Source: Apoda limacodes
Lineage: Eukaryota; Arthropoda; Insecta; Lepidoptera; Limacodidae
Assembly: GCA_946406115.1 (NCBI GenBank)
Contig: OX291549.1
Location: 24,823,901 to 24,887,900 of the forward strand
Reading direction: 5' to 3'
Length of the DNA stretch: 64,000 nucleotides
In this document: positions 45,515 through 57,156 of the stretch, in pieces
Layout: each line of letters begins with the position of its first letter
Numbering within the stretch: the stretch's first letter is position 1
Notes under the pieces: generated by a model
The model's input: the letters and a program-made list of their open reading frames with translations, nothing else
Told to the model about the DNA's origin: nothing
Database searches by the model: none
Translations under genes and position numbers: made by a program

Positions 45515-45972
45515 TTTAGGGTTCCGTACCTCAAAAGAAATAATGGAACCCTTATAGGAACTTTGTTGTCCGTCTGTCAAGTCAAGTCTGTCACGACCCT
45601 TTTTCTTAGGAACGCGTAAAGGTATGACGCTGAAATTAATAACAAATAGGTACTAAGGTCTACAGTCCCTTAAATCTGTAAAATTAATTTTCTATGACAA
45701 CACAAAATAAATCGAAACCTTCCCGTTTTCCCTAGAATCATGAAATTTGACACGACGCAAGGTCTCTCATTACAAATATAGGAAAAATCCGAATTTTGTT
45801 AATTTTGTAGTTTATAACACACATAAAAAAAAGTTTACTCAAGAACGCATGCAAGAGGTATCAATTTACAATTAATATCAAATAGTTAAAGTCTACGGGC
45901 TCTTAATGTTGTAAATCAAGCTTCTATGTAAATGTGAAAACAAAAGTTCCAGACTCGCACTTGTCCGGTTTA
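45515..45972 (+). repeat. Family B variant, full-length copy
   Basis: Starts TTTTTAGGGTTCCGTACCTC and TAATGGAACCCTTATAGGA, has CCCTTTTTCTTAGGAACGCG, and ends CCAGACTCGCACTTGTCCGG. Same subtype as 12987. Confidence 0.75.
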
Positions 45973-46392
45973 TTTTTTTTTAGATTGAGACTATATTATG
46001 ATAAATTTCGTATAATGTTTAACACATTTTACGGGTTCTGTAGTCAAAGAATGAACTATAAAGTTTTTTTTGACTACGAGTACAACGATTCTGAAATTTT
46101 GTACGTATTATTTACAATGTATTAACGTTTTAGAAAAAAAAATAGTCAGGCATTCGATTTTTTTTTTACATAAAGGAATATCTACTCTTATTTAAAGTGG
46201 AAATGAACTAAATACATCATTGAGTAGGGTTTCGTTGAATAGGATATTGAAGGTCATGGACTCATGGTATACTAAATGAGACGAGGAAAATATGATATAG
46301 TGAACAGCCGCTCTAAGATTTTTCTAACTAAAGCTACTTTGAAGTGTTTTAATAACGGAACTTAGTAGGTTTGTTGTAAGTACTTGAAATTC
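45973..46392. other. Gene-free stretch
   Basis: AT-rich, no gene. Confidence 0.4.
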
Positions 46393-46885
46393 ATATTAAT
46401 ATTATAAAAGGGACAGTGTTGTTTTTCTTCTTTCACGTCGCAACGGAGCATCCATTGAATACTAACAGCTGAAATATGGCACTGGGGTAGTTGAAAACAC
46501 TGAGAAGGACATAGGCTACTTTTTATCCCGGAAAATTCCCGTCTCGTAGGGACTGCTATAGTGAACTTTTTTTCATAATTAATGAATTGTCGTAGGATTC
46601 GTACGCCGATAACTGCATTAAGCGCGACTGAATCCGCGAGGAAAAGCTAATCCATGTTCATATAAATATTTTAATTTAAAATGTCCGTCTGACTGTTACC
46701 TCTTTACTCTTAAACCGCTATACCGATTGAGATGAAATTTGGCTCGGAGATAGTTTGAGTCTCGGAGAAGGACATAGGCTACATAAAAACGTCAAGTGTG
46801 AGTCGGTTTTTTTTCTATAATTGCCGTTAAAATTCTACACCGATAACCGAATCTGGCGGCTAAAACCGCGGGCAAAAGCTATTAG
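46393..46885 (+). repeat. Two family D copies in tandem
   Basis: The first (46393-46655) starts CATATTAATATTATAAAAGG and ends TGAATCCGCGAGGAAAAGCT A. The second (46660-46885) starts TTCATATAAATATTTTAAT and ends TAAAACCGCGGGCAAAAGCT A. They lie head to tail. Confidence 0.75.
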
Positions 46886-47286
46886 GTTATATTTCCCAAT
46901 GCCAGTAATGGGTGCGTTCGAATGCGGATAACGTTCGGATGGCACACCGGAAACTCAGTGCGGTAACGTCCAATGGTTACCGTAATGTCTTTGGAAACGT
47001 TCCTAATACTAAATTGGTTGTGGTAATAAGAGAAAATGGTTTTCTACTGTTACCTGGATTGTTTTTTAAAATAAATTGTTTGAGGTTGGGTCGAATACAG
47101 ATTTCTCTACAATGATTTGTTTTGAATGAGACCAAGTGAAAGAATTGTAAATTGTTATTAAGTACCTAGCTTTTACTTACGTTGCTGCTCGTGTAGTTGT
47201 TTAACTTTTATTATAGTAAGGAGTTTTTTTTTCTTTGATAGGTAAGTACCTACGTATGTAATTATATAATATCTCAATATTTATAT
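46886..47286. other. Gene-free stretch
   Basis: A 67-residue frame at 46912-47115 is unsupported. No repeat recognised. Confidence 0.35.
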
Positions 47287-47500
47287 GAGGTATATAATGC
47301 ACTAACAGAAGACATAAAAATATGTGACGACTACAATACATTTCTGACAGAACTGCGACGGTGGCTCTTAAACAAAGCCTTTTATGCCTTGAACGAATTT
47401 TATAATAATAAAAGAAATATAGAATAAATTTTTATTATTATTTTATGTTTTGATGTAATGACATGTAAAATATTTCAACGAAATAAATGTATGAATATGA
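47287..47500 (+). mobile_element. 3' end of a LINE (end of the RT protein plus 3' UTR)
   Basis: The frame 47287-47427 reads EVYNALTEDIKICDDYNTFL, then ELRRWLLNKAFYALNEFY, then a stop. The pattern (L)YN.LP..IK......F...L..WLL.KAFY.LNEF is the usual end of lepidopteran non-LTR RT proteins. An A/T-rich 3' UTR follows. The rest of the element is absent, so it is a 5'-truncated copy. Confidence 0.75.
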
Positions 47501-47559
47501 ATAGCTGTGAAAGTTAAAAGTACCTTGTATACTACTACTATATACTCCTAAAATTATTT

Positions 47560-47876
47560 TATAACTTAAGTTCATACAAACTGTATGACATTTAGTATAA
47601 AAATTTCGCTACTTAAACGTGCTTAAAAGCGCTATTTACTATTTTAGCAAAACGCATATATCAATGCCAGAAAAAAATTTAATAAAAAGGTTTTTGGAAT
47701 TAATCAATGCATGAAATGAACAAAAACTTAAGTTATTGCATAATTAATCTGCATTTTATTAATGAATATGCATTTTGCGATAATTATTAATAGCAATATA
47801 TGATCATATTTAACGCAGTTTAAGCATAAAAATTATTTTATGTTATGAATATTTAGTGCACCGAAGAATGTTAAAA
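47560..47876 (+). repeat. Family E AT-rich repeat, copy 1
   Basis: Shares with 62216-62530 the ordered phrases TTCATACAAACTG, TTTCGCTACTTAAACGTG, AAGCGCT, ACGCATAT, GAATATGCATTTTGCGA, AATAGCAATATATGAT and TTAGTGCACCGAAG. Confidence 0.65.
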
Positions 47877-47883
47877 AAAAAGA

Positions 47884-48237
47884 AGTTGCACTTCGGGAGT
47901 GCCGGCAGAAGTGAAAACCTTTACACACGATTCGCGCTTAACACTCAAATATGTCACAAGACATGTCTTTGACATTGTCAAGAAATAATAATGTTTGTTT
48001 ACTTTTTTGACGTAGAATATTTGACATCGCAATCTGTCATAGAATTAAAATTCCATATCCAACCTCCCTGTACTACTCATAATCGCGAATACTAAAAATA
48101 AAAATTATAATAGGCGTGGCATTACGGTTTCCGTCTTACGAATTTCCACGATTAGGACACGTGACCTGACGCGAGTTTATCATTTTTTACCCATACCAAA
48201 AAAAGTGCACAACGCCGCTAAAGAAGTTTTCACTTCA
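47884..48237 (+). mobile_element. Family C inverted-repeat element, short copy 2
   Basis: Left end CTTCGGGAGTGCCGGCAGAA GTGAAAACC; right end GTGCACAACGCCGCTAAAGA AGTTTTCACTTC. The interior matches the copy at 37830. Confidence 0.8.
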
Positions 48238-49261
48238 AAAATCTTATTTGGATTCACTTTAAAAAATACCGTTGCCCTTATTTAACTACTTTTTGTTATA
48301 ACAATATTTTAAAGTGACGCTCTCTTTGAAATAACCGAAAGCGTTGACACACAGACAAGATAGCTATATTTTGCGTGTTATAACTAAATAAACATAAAAA
48401 AATAAGGTATTAATGCAAAACAAATATGGAACTAGTAGATGAAGGCCTTTTTTGAATTCGATCAATATGCAGACGACGAACGCAACATTGCGTGCGGCCG
48501 GCAAAGCAAAACAATCACGGTGCAACGAACTCAAAGGGCCCTGCAGGGCAGGCCATGGCCATATCAGATCTGGGAGACCATATCTGACTGCACGGAAAGT
48601 GAATCACTTGATAGACATTCTATTTTCAACTACGGAACCACTTACGCGGCTAAACTACCTAATTTATCTTAATATACAAAAGTCTCGTGGTTAGTTAATA
48701 TAAATAATGAGCCTATTTATTATATTTAAATTGTGTTGTTTGATAAATAAATAAATAAAGGTAGAGCTTGTGGTTTATGTAGTTTCTAGTACAGATGGCA
48801 GGCACGGTATTATATTGGATGGCTCGCTAGTTCCACATATTCCTGGTGCGTGATCCACAAACCTCTGTGCTAACTCTTTAGGCCGCAAATTCTACTCTGC
48901 AATCAGTTTTCTGTTTCAATAATCTTTTTAAGACTACAATACTAAGAGTCAGTGTCAATTCTTCACTTTGTAATTGATTTGTTATGAGGGGTGCAGAGTT
49001 GCATCGCGGAAACTCGTTCCGAAACATTTGCAGAATCAACTTTACCTTTGAGAGTAAAAGTGAATTAGAACGTAGCCTAAGTTAACGACCTACTACGTTA
49101 TTGTCACCAAGATTCAATTAAGTCAACTTCAGATATTAGAAACCTGAGTTGTCTGAAATTGTGTTATGCAAAATATTCACTCATCTATGTTGTATTCTAA
49201 ATTACATCTCAGCTTCAATTTGTGCATACTTACCTACATAACTGACATATGACCATTTTTA
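48238..49261. other. Gene-free stretch with a GC-richer patch
   Basis: The patch 48440-48690 has two overlapping open frames (77 and 80 residues) and a GC content well above its surroundings (e.g. GCGTGCGGCCGGCAAAGC). No domain was recognised and no splice sites were found. It could be a fragment of an unrecognised element. Confidence 0.35.
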
Positions 49262-49325
49262 TTATACCACTTAGGTGGCAAACAAGCTAACGGTCTGTCT
49301 GATGATAAGCGGTCACCGTAGGCTA
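49262..49325 (+). repeat. Family A fragment
   Basis: TTATACCACTTAGGTGGCAA ACAAGC then ATAAGCGGTCACCGTAGGC, the head of family A only. Confidence 0.65.
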
Positions 49326-49924
49326 TTAAAACAGTGATTGAAGCGTTATTGGTCCGAATTTTTTTACTGTGAACCGATTTGCATGATATTTTGGAATCAT
49401 CTTACCCTTAACTGCAAAAGTGAAAATGATCTAAACTCCGCACCCACCCTGGTTGCCACCCCTTCTCGGTGGTGTAAATTTTTTTCTTCAAAAGAACCTC
49501 GGATATCGATAGAAGACCTAATTTTAAGACAAAATGTTCTAAGAAGTTTTTCAAAAAACCCAATACTTTTAAATTTATTGGCAATTGAAAATTCGGATTT
49601 TTTTCACGTTTTTCATCGTTTTTTTGCAAATATCTCCAAAAATATGCATTTTAACGAACATTTTATGATGAACAAAATTGTAGCAGGTAAAAAACTGAAC
49701 AAATTTTTATAAAGTGTTCTAAGTGCAATATTAAGCTAAATATTAAATACAAAGCTGTTTTTCATTTTGTCTGAAATTTAATCGATGTATTCAATGCCAT
49801 CTAGCGGCGAGCAGATACATTTTATGCATTCTAATGAAAAAGGTTTTGGTAGTGCTTGAAAAAAGCTGTAAAATGAGCACTTTTAAAAGTCTTTTGCACG
49901 TAAAATGAGTGAGCTGTAATGCAA
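49326..49924. other. Unexplained stretch, possible unrecognised repeat
   Basis: Contains a 124-residue plus-strand frame (49338-49712) rich in F, K, N and I with no recognised domain, and a GCCATCTAGCGGCGAGCAG phrase near 49798. The frame is probably fortuitous in this composition. Confidence 0.3.
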
Positions 49925-50160
49925 ATAAGAGGAACATCTAAAAAAAAAACAATTAAGTTTACAACAATTAGGTTCGTAAGTTTTCCCGTCCCCAGTCAGA
50001 GACCTTGGACAGAGATTTGAGACACAATTCACCTCAACATCGGAACGAGGGATGTTTGCACGGCCCGTGTAATAAGCGTCTCCAGTACTGTCATCTGCAT
50101 AGCATGCTATCAGAGCAACTACCGTCAACTACGGCTCATATGCGTCAGCCGGACAAAAAG
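49925..50160 (-). mobile_element. Decayed LINE fragment with a YADD catalytic box
   Basis: On the minus strand the frame gives ACYADDSTGDAYYTGRA (YADD at 50090-50101), the RT catalytic box of a non-LTR retrotransposon. A frameshift later, LCLKSLSKVSDWGRENL follows, the usual next block. Stops and frameshifts show it is inactive. It differs from the LINE remnants at 9908 and 28020. Confidence 0.75.
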
Positions 50161-51690
50161 CGAGCCACCTTTTTGCACAAAGACCCCGGTGCTAAACCCG
50201 ACCAGACCATATTAATCTTATCGCTGTTCACTGCACACATGCACTGCATTGGCATCCAAAGATACATTATCGTATTATTATGTACGATAGTTCAAAGCTT
50301 GTTTTTCAAAGCATTATAACAAAGCCTTCTATAAAGTGTGATTGAACAAAAGGTTGAAACACACGGATTGCATAATATCGAGGTCATAATAATGGTAAAC
50401 AACACGCTGTGGTCGCATCGCTTTTTCAGTGTGACGTATGCCTTAAAAACGAGGGTAACTGGGATACACACCCACGTCGTAATCTGAAGGTCAGCCACTT
50501 TTTCACCAACCATTAAGTCTTGCGTTAGAGGTGGTGAGACCAATTAACATATGTCCTGGGACAATAATATATCCCCTTTGTCAGTTCCCACCACACACAT
50601 AAAGATACTTCCAGCTCGCTGCCATACTGCTTGTTATGTGTTGTAAGCTTTAGATTTGCTTCATCTGGTTGGACTGCCTCCCTGCTATCTTCGACCTCCG
50701 GTACACGTGCGCTTGGTTAGCTTTGTGTGCACAAGCACACGTGCGCGGACTGTGCATCAATAAATCGAGCTTTTGGAACCGGTGATTTGTATTTACATAT
50801 TTAAGTAAAACCGGCCGGATACTGTCTTATTTTTAGGTGGCTTTAAAACTCAAAAAAGGCCGAACTGGTTTGTTTCAATTTGTTTAACTAGGAAGCTTTT
50901 TGGAGTTTCTATAGACTGTAAAATCGGCTAATAAATCAGTCAAGTGCGAGTCGAATTCGCGCACAGAGGGTTTCCGACCACCCACAACAGCATGTACGAA
51001 CCCGACTCGCATTTTTCCAGGTTTTGTTTTTTTTTTCGATTTACTATAGTGCTTACACTTTAATGGTGCCATAGTTTTCTCTAGGCACTACAGTCTGGGG
51101 TTCTGCAACAAAGGAGTGATTAGATTCTTAAATAGTGTAAATGTATCTAGTGGGAGTTTGAAGGACAGTATTTTTTCTTTATTTCAATATTCTGTCAATA
51201 TCGTTGTGGTAACATTGCACAATTTACATACAGAATGTACAAAAAGGAAATATTTACACGATTATCCTTGAGTAATGTAGATCAAAAATTAAGAAATCTA
51301 CATTTTTACAAATTTTATACGCAGGCATTTATTGGTACAAATAGCGGATATTAAATTGGTATAGCCTTGTGTGTGACGTTTCCTGATAGTAAAGGGACAG
51401 GGGAAAACTCGCGTAAAAGCTAAGTTTCTTTGGTCATTTTATTACGATACTATGTCATTTTGTCTTCAAGTTCGTATAAAAGTCATACTTAAAATACCTA
51501 TGTAGTGCGTGGCGCATCTTGAAACCTACACGGGCAATAAGAGCTTTTAATCTTTCCACCCTTGGTGCAATGTTTCAACTGGTACTAGTCCGGCTTCTTT
51601 TCAGTTCGATTCTTCCTATATATAAAGTGTTTTTGAATTATTGAGATTTTATCTAGGTACCTAACATCGTATACATATACGAAACTAAAC
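50161..51690. other. Gene-free stretch
   Basis: Mostly apparently unique. Holds a family B scrap (50936-51020, AAGTGCGAGTCGAATTCGCG and GACTCGCATTTTTCCAGG) and a family A scrap (51062-51125, minus). A GC-richer patch with CACGTGCGC repeats lies at 50700-50750. Confidence 0.4.
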
Positions 51691-51696
51691 GTATGG

Positions 51697-51805
51697 TAAC
51701 TTTTTTGTTTTGGTATAGATCTTTTTTGTTTTGGTATCTTTTTTTTGTTTTGGTACCTTTTTTTTTTTGTATCTTTTCTTTTGTTTCGGTATCTTTTTTT
51801 TTAAT
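51697..51805 (+). repeat. TTTTTTGTTTTGGTATC minisatellite
   Basis: About five units of 17-25 bp with the core TTTTGTTTTGGTA(T/C)C and variable T runs. A 64-residue frame across it is not a gene. Confidence 0.8.
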
Positions 51806-53265
51806 GATTCCCTTTCCTTGACATTATCCTATAAAATAATTCTTATACTTAATCATAATATAACAAACTTTTACTACTATATATGTACACTATGTACCTA
51901 CCTACCAATTACGTCAATATACTAACTATACTCATATTAGTAACAACGTAAGATATCTTTAAAGCTATTTTTATAATATTAAAACATGGTGACTCAATGT
52001 AGAACTGTTTCCTGTTAGATTATGAAACACCATTGTTGAGAATATAATTATTAAACTATGAAATACGTACGTAATTAACAACTTTGTACAAATTCTGTTA
52101 ATTAAAATACTTTTTACAACATGATCATAGTATTTGATTTAAAATAATGTTACCTATTGGTACATGCCCACTATACTAGTAATATTGCACTCTTTCGGTC
52201 CTAATTTAGTTATAAATTAGCTCTCATACTATATATTGGTCTTAGTGTGTCAGACCTAATGTTTGGGAATTGAAAGTATTTTATTAAAAATGAAAAAAAA
52301 AATCCTATGACTACAAACGTCCTTTACACCTTGTGGAACAAAGTACATACATAAATGTACATATCATACATTCATACAAATATTAATTATTATTTCTTCA
52401 CGTCTCCTCTCATGGCATTATTTGAAATAAAGTGGCAATTACCGCACAAGTGGCATTTACTTTACAGTTTTTTTTTTTATTATCTATTAGTGTTAAAATG
52501 TTGTATTAAGTATTTAATGCAATCGAATATTCTAATGGTCCTTCAAGTGTGTTAAAAACAGATGTATGACACTTGTGAGCTCTGCTAAATATACACTCGG
52601 CTGAATTACGCCCTAGCCTTCGACTCGGCTTGATCTGCTCAAGGTTACTTCAACTTCCTTTTCTTGACTGTAGGAAAAGCTTTTACTTTCTTTTTTATTT
52701 CTCCTTATCCTCTTATTCAATAATATTAAAAGAGTATCAATAATATCTATGTTAATTTGTACTAAATAGGTACTACATGTCCACAGTAGTGCTTAGTAAT
52801 GTAGGTGCTCGTTACATGTGACACAGGAGTCCGAGGTCGACCTTAACCCGACCGTGTCGACGTCGCTGTTATCCTATTGCTGGCACGGAACACGGTCATC
52901 CATCCTTGATTGTCTCCGAGGTCAATAAGAAGGTGATTGTCAGCTTGTTAGAATAATCAGTATATAGTTTCCCTGACCCACGCGGAAATGTGACTGGTTT
53001 GCCCGTAAACTGCGGATACCTGTAGGAGCTCACAATTTACAATTTATACTGAGTGGTTAGTGCTTATAGAGTACAGCCCCTTATTCAACTCGCTAGAATT
53101 ATCTCGATAAAAAACGTATACTATATGAATTTTGCAAATGTTATTCAAAAAGTCAAGAATTCTAGATCATTTTAAACATGGTTCTAGAATCAGACAATAA
53201 AATAAGATCGATCTGATGACGATAATTAAACAGCGAATAAAATTGTGAATCGCCTCCTGTTTTTT
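51806..53265. other. Gene-free stretch
   Basis: AT-rich, with one GC-richer, apparently unique patch at 52820-52950 without coding signs. Confidence 0.4.
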
Positions 53266-53842
53266 TTATGGTTCCGTACCCATAGGGTGTTAACGGCGCC
53301 CTATTATTAAGACTACGCTGTCTGTCTATCTGTCCGACCACTAAAAGGATCTATCTTTTAGACCGAAAGAGGTAGAAGCCTGATTTTTTTACAGAATATG
53401 TGTTGTAATGGCAGTTTATCTAACAAATAGTAAAAAGTACAAAAGGTAAAATTTAAAGGTCCAAATACAAGAAACACATTTTCGTTGTTTTTGCTAAGCA
53501 AAAACAGAAAGATATTCAAACTTCAAACTTGCAGTGAAAAATAGTGTAAACTTTTAAGTAAACCATCATCTTAAGTTTTAAAAACCGGTGAAGTGCGAGA
53601 CGGGCCCAAGCAATTACATTTTTTGATTTACCGGTGCAGCGCCATCTAGCTTATTACTAAGAGAAACAGTAACACATTTATTTGTTGAAAGCTATATTCA
53701 AAATTAAGCAATGTCAGTGGTCAGTACTTGGCTGGATGATCGCTAAGCGGCACAAATATTTTTTTTGTTCGTGTTTGTAAATTATGTAAATGGTGGTAGG
53801 TACGGAACCCTCGGTGCGCGAGTCCAACTCGCGGTTTTTTTC
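53266..53842 (+). repeat. Family B dispersed repeat, full-length copy
   Basis: TTTTTTATGGTTCCGTACCC and CCACTAAAAGGATCTATC at the start, GGTACGGAACCCTCGGTGCG CGAG at the end. A non-repeat-like segment (53600-53720) is included and may be inserted. Confidence 0.75.
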
Positions 53843-54751
53843 AATTCTTATATTTCAAGTACTATAGTAACTTTCTGCAGAAAGTAATCCATTTATTGTA
53901 GTAGTTTTTTGCAGAAAAACCTTTAATATTTTTTTTCTATTAATAAAACTGTTACTAATGTAATTTATCGTACATAATAAAACACCAAAAAAAAAACTAC
54001 TTTGGTGAAAAAGACTTATTTCTAGAATAACTTTGCTGACAAAAGAACTGTCATTTACTTTGATAAACCATTATTCATGATAAAATCGCTATTTAAAAAA
54101 ATTGCAAACGTTGATAGAATAACTTTAATAATTATTTCAAATAACTCCATCAAGTTTTATAAGTCCGTCATAACATGACTTATGTAAACGGACTACTTAG
54201 TGAAAAAACTGATCATTTTAAATTCTGTCGTTTATCTTTGATAATTAGCATTTTGTATGGTTTAAGTTTTCAAACACGCTAATGACGAAAAGAGAAATTT
54301 TAACCAAATGACTTAACATTTCATTAAAATTAAGGAATCTGTTTTATTAAACAGCCCCATGATTCAAAAGAAACTATAAATCAAAATTAATATAGCCGAC
54401 TTTATATCTGAAGAGCGATGCGGATATGTGATCTTGAACATGGACATTTTTAAGTCCAAACATGTCCAAATGAGTCGTCGCTATAGGCGACCGACAGAGA
54501 AATCCTCACCATATCCGTCTTGGCTGCGTTATATTCGTATTTTATTAGTTCTCGTACTAAGAGCTTTAGGTAGCTGAATAATACAGCCATTTACGACTAT
54601 TTAGGTCGTACGTATTATTGTTTTTACTCACAGTTAAACGGTTTTATAAAGCGGAGTTATATATACGTTATATATTTACTGAATAATAATAAAGAAGATA
54701 TTTGGATGTTTACCTAGTTATAAGAGTAATTTGTATTTATTAGAAACTAGC
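53843..54751. other. Gene-free stretch
   Basis: AT-rich. No gene or repeat recognised. Confidence 0.4.
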
Positions 54752-54980
54752 TGTCCCGGCGAACGTTGTTCCGCTGCCGTCCCTCTGTACCCGACGAAAG
54801 TTGGTTTTTACCTATAGTGCCCGAGTCCGGCTCGCACTTGACATATCGAGATAAAAACTATCCTATCTTTTAAGTTGGATCAAATAACAGATATTTACGA
54901 AGTTTGATCAAAATCGGTTCAGTAGTTTAGGAGTCCATTGAGGACAAACATTGTGACACGAGATTTATATATATTAAGAT
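54752..54980 (+). repeat. Family F repeat
   Basis: ACTAGCTGTCCCGGCGAACG, TTCCGCTGCCGTCCCTCTG, CGAGTCCGGCTCGCACTTGA, AAAATCGGTTCAGTAGTTTA and GTGACACGAGATTTATATAT. A second copy lies nested at 18002-18160. Confidence 0.75.
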
Positions 54981-55860
54981 TGTGCCTGTTTGTTAATATG
55001 TGAGTAGGTATGTATTCCTTCCACCGCAGCACATGCTGACGAAGTGGGAGTTACTTAGAAAATATTTTTAAAACACTAGTTTTTCGTTCTTCGTATCTGA
55101 CTTATCTGGGTTTACAAATTGACTAAAAATTCTCAATGTCTCTGATGAGACAGATCTTTGACTCAGAAACGTCTGGCTTTGCGAGGATGAGCCAATCGAA
55201 AAAAATATCTTAATGCAAAACTACTTAAAGATCAACACATTGGTGACTCAAAAGTCTATCTGCGCAGGAGAAGAAAAAGATTAATTGCCAATGAACAACT
55301 TGTGGAAGTCTGCCTGTTAGTAATAGTCTAGATATTCTATTACACACAAGTATTTCTGAAGCCTCGTGTCGGGAACGCAGAATGTGCGAAGTGCGGCGGT
55401 ATCGATGCGAGGGATATAATAAGATCAGACAACATCTGTCAGACAAATTCTAAATTATATCCTTTCCCCAACTCCTTTAATGAAATTCTGTATTACACAG
55501 ACTTTAAATTATAGAATTAGATTAACGGCTATTCTGGGTTGGATAAAATGATAATCGAGTCTTTGAATTAATGATCGTCATAGTACAAAATAATTGTGAT
55601 TATCAAGCACGAGCATATTATTTTTAAAAGTAAGGTTATAATTTTACTATAAGAAAGAATTACTCTATTAATTCATAAAAATACCAGCTTACCAAATATA
55701 AAAATACCAATTTATTGACTTATACGATCTTTTCTGAAGCGTAGGTAATATTTAATACGAGTAATTCTTGGAAAATATGTATTAAAATATTTATATTTTC
55801 AAACCTTATATTCCCTGTACTTACTTCTTTTTCTTTTTTTTTTTAAGTTTTAGGCTAATT
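54981..55860. other. Gene-free stretch
   Basis: A 73-residue minus-strand frame at 55225-55446 lies in a mixed-composition patch but has no recognised domain. No repeat recognised. Confidence 0.35.
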
Positions 55861-56072
55861 ATGTTTTGTTCCTAAAGACAATCAAAATGTGATATGTGCC
55901 ACTGAAAGACTTTTACAGTCCAATCATCTATGTTTTATTTCTTAAAGGCAAACAAAATGTGATATGTGCCACTGAAAGACTTAACAGTCCAATTATCTAT
56001 GTTTTATTTACTAAAGGCAAACAAAATGTGCAATGTGCCACTGAAAGACTTTACAGTCCAATCATCTATTTA
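55861..56072 (+). repeat. 69-70-bp minisatellite, three units
   Basis: CAAAATGTGATATGTGCCAC starts at 55883, 55953 and 56022. Units differ by a few bases. The open frame across it (76 residues) is a by-product. Confidence 0.9.
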
Positions 56073-56544
56073 GAATTTCCTTTGCTTTTAAAAAACCATT
56101 CAGGTGGGCGGGGGACAGCCCTGTGAAGGCTAGTTTTCAAAAAGGCAGTTTCTTTCAGGTTTAAATTAAACTATGTTTGTCCAAGCCAGCTCTGTGCTTT
56201 TCCTAGGACGCCCTTGCCACCGCGCCACTGCAAATTTTGACCGTTTCTAGTTGTCAAGGCCATCTGCGGTTAACAACAATAGATAAATAGTAGCACAATT
56301 TGAGTAATAGCATTTCATACTCTCCGCCGCTCTATAGAGTCTACCGCGTCGCCTCATCTATGACCGCACGTTTAATGCCTACACGCCCACATTTGCGCGT
56401 ATATGCAACAGTCAAATGGCGAAATCCGTCAAATCCTCAGGGGATTGAATAGTCAAAGTCCGTTTCATACAAACCTAATTTGATATACAAATTAGTTTTG
56501 GATTAGGTTACGTTGTGTTATGGTATTTTAATTTAAACGACTTT
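56073..56544. other. Gene-free stretch
   Basis: No gene recognised. Confidence 0.4.
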
Positions 56545-56695
56545 ACTATCTTGAAACAATAACCGAGCGACGACCGTAAAAGGTTGGCTGAATGCGGAAG
56601 GCAGAGGACCGGGCGAAATGGCGTGCCATAGAGTAGGCCTATGTCCAGCAGTGAACCGATATAAGCTTATATGATGACTATCTTGAAACAATAAC
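56545..56695 (+). mobile_element. 5'-truncated RTE-like LINE tail with 19-bp target duplication
   Basis: ACTATCTTGAAACAATAAC occurs at 56545-56563 and again at 56677-56695, flanking about 113 bp. The insert ends GCCTATGTCCAGCAGTGAAC...ATATGATG, the characteristic 3' end of lepidopteran RTE LINEs (just past the RT stop, with ATG repeats). Perfect flanks imply a fairly recent insertion. Confidence 0.85.
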
Positions 56696-56696
56696 A

Positions 56697-57020
56697 AATC
56701 GTAAGTAGAACATTTTTGTACGTATTTCAAGCCATCGGATCACATGCTAAATGGATGTAGAATTTGGGTTATTTGTAGTAAATTTATAGTGAAAGAATTA
56801 ATTTTGTAGAGCCCATAGATTTTCAGGAATCGAGTGGTATGCTAGCTTGAAATCAAGTCAGCAGATCACATAACAGTTTCCCGGGTATTTTTAACCAGCT
56901 GCATTGCTTATTTTGTCGATTATCTTTATACCCCTCTTACAGTTTGTATGAACCGGGCTTTGACTAGTCAATCTTCAGGTTTGACAGATTTCGCCCTTTA
57001 ACTATAACATAATAAACATG
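56697..57020. other. Gene-free stretch
   Basis: Nothing recognised. Confidence 0.4.
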
Positions 57021-57156
57021 TACAGTGCAACAAAATTTTCTGACCCCCTGACCTTGGGTGTTTGGTCGCTAGTGTCGTTAAAAGTTCCATTTCAATATGG
57101 CAACCATATATAGTTTTGATTTTCGACCACCGAGTCAGAAAGTTTGTTGCACTATA
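57021..57156. mobile_element. 136-bp Tc1/mariner-like MITE
   Basis: TA-flanked inverted repeats: left CAGTGCAACAAAATTTTCTGAC, right (reverse complement) TAGTGCAACAAACTTTCTGAC. The interior is about 80 bp. TA flanks and CAGTG(C) ends are typical of Tc1/mariner-derived MITEs. No coding capacity. Confidence 0.8.

Noticed and set aside
48439..48694. Overlapping 77- and 80-residue frames in a GC-richer patch as a gene
   Set aside because: No recognisable domain, no splice signals and no reason to prefer one frame.
55861..56072. CRISPR-like repeats
   Set aside because: Three contiguous 70-bp units with no distinct spacers in an animal genome; a minisatellite.
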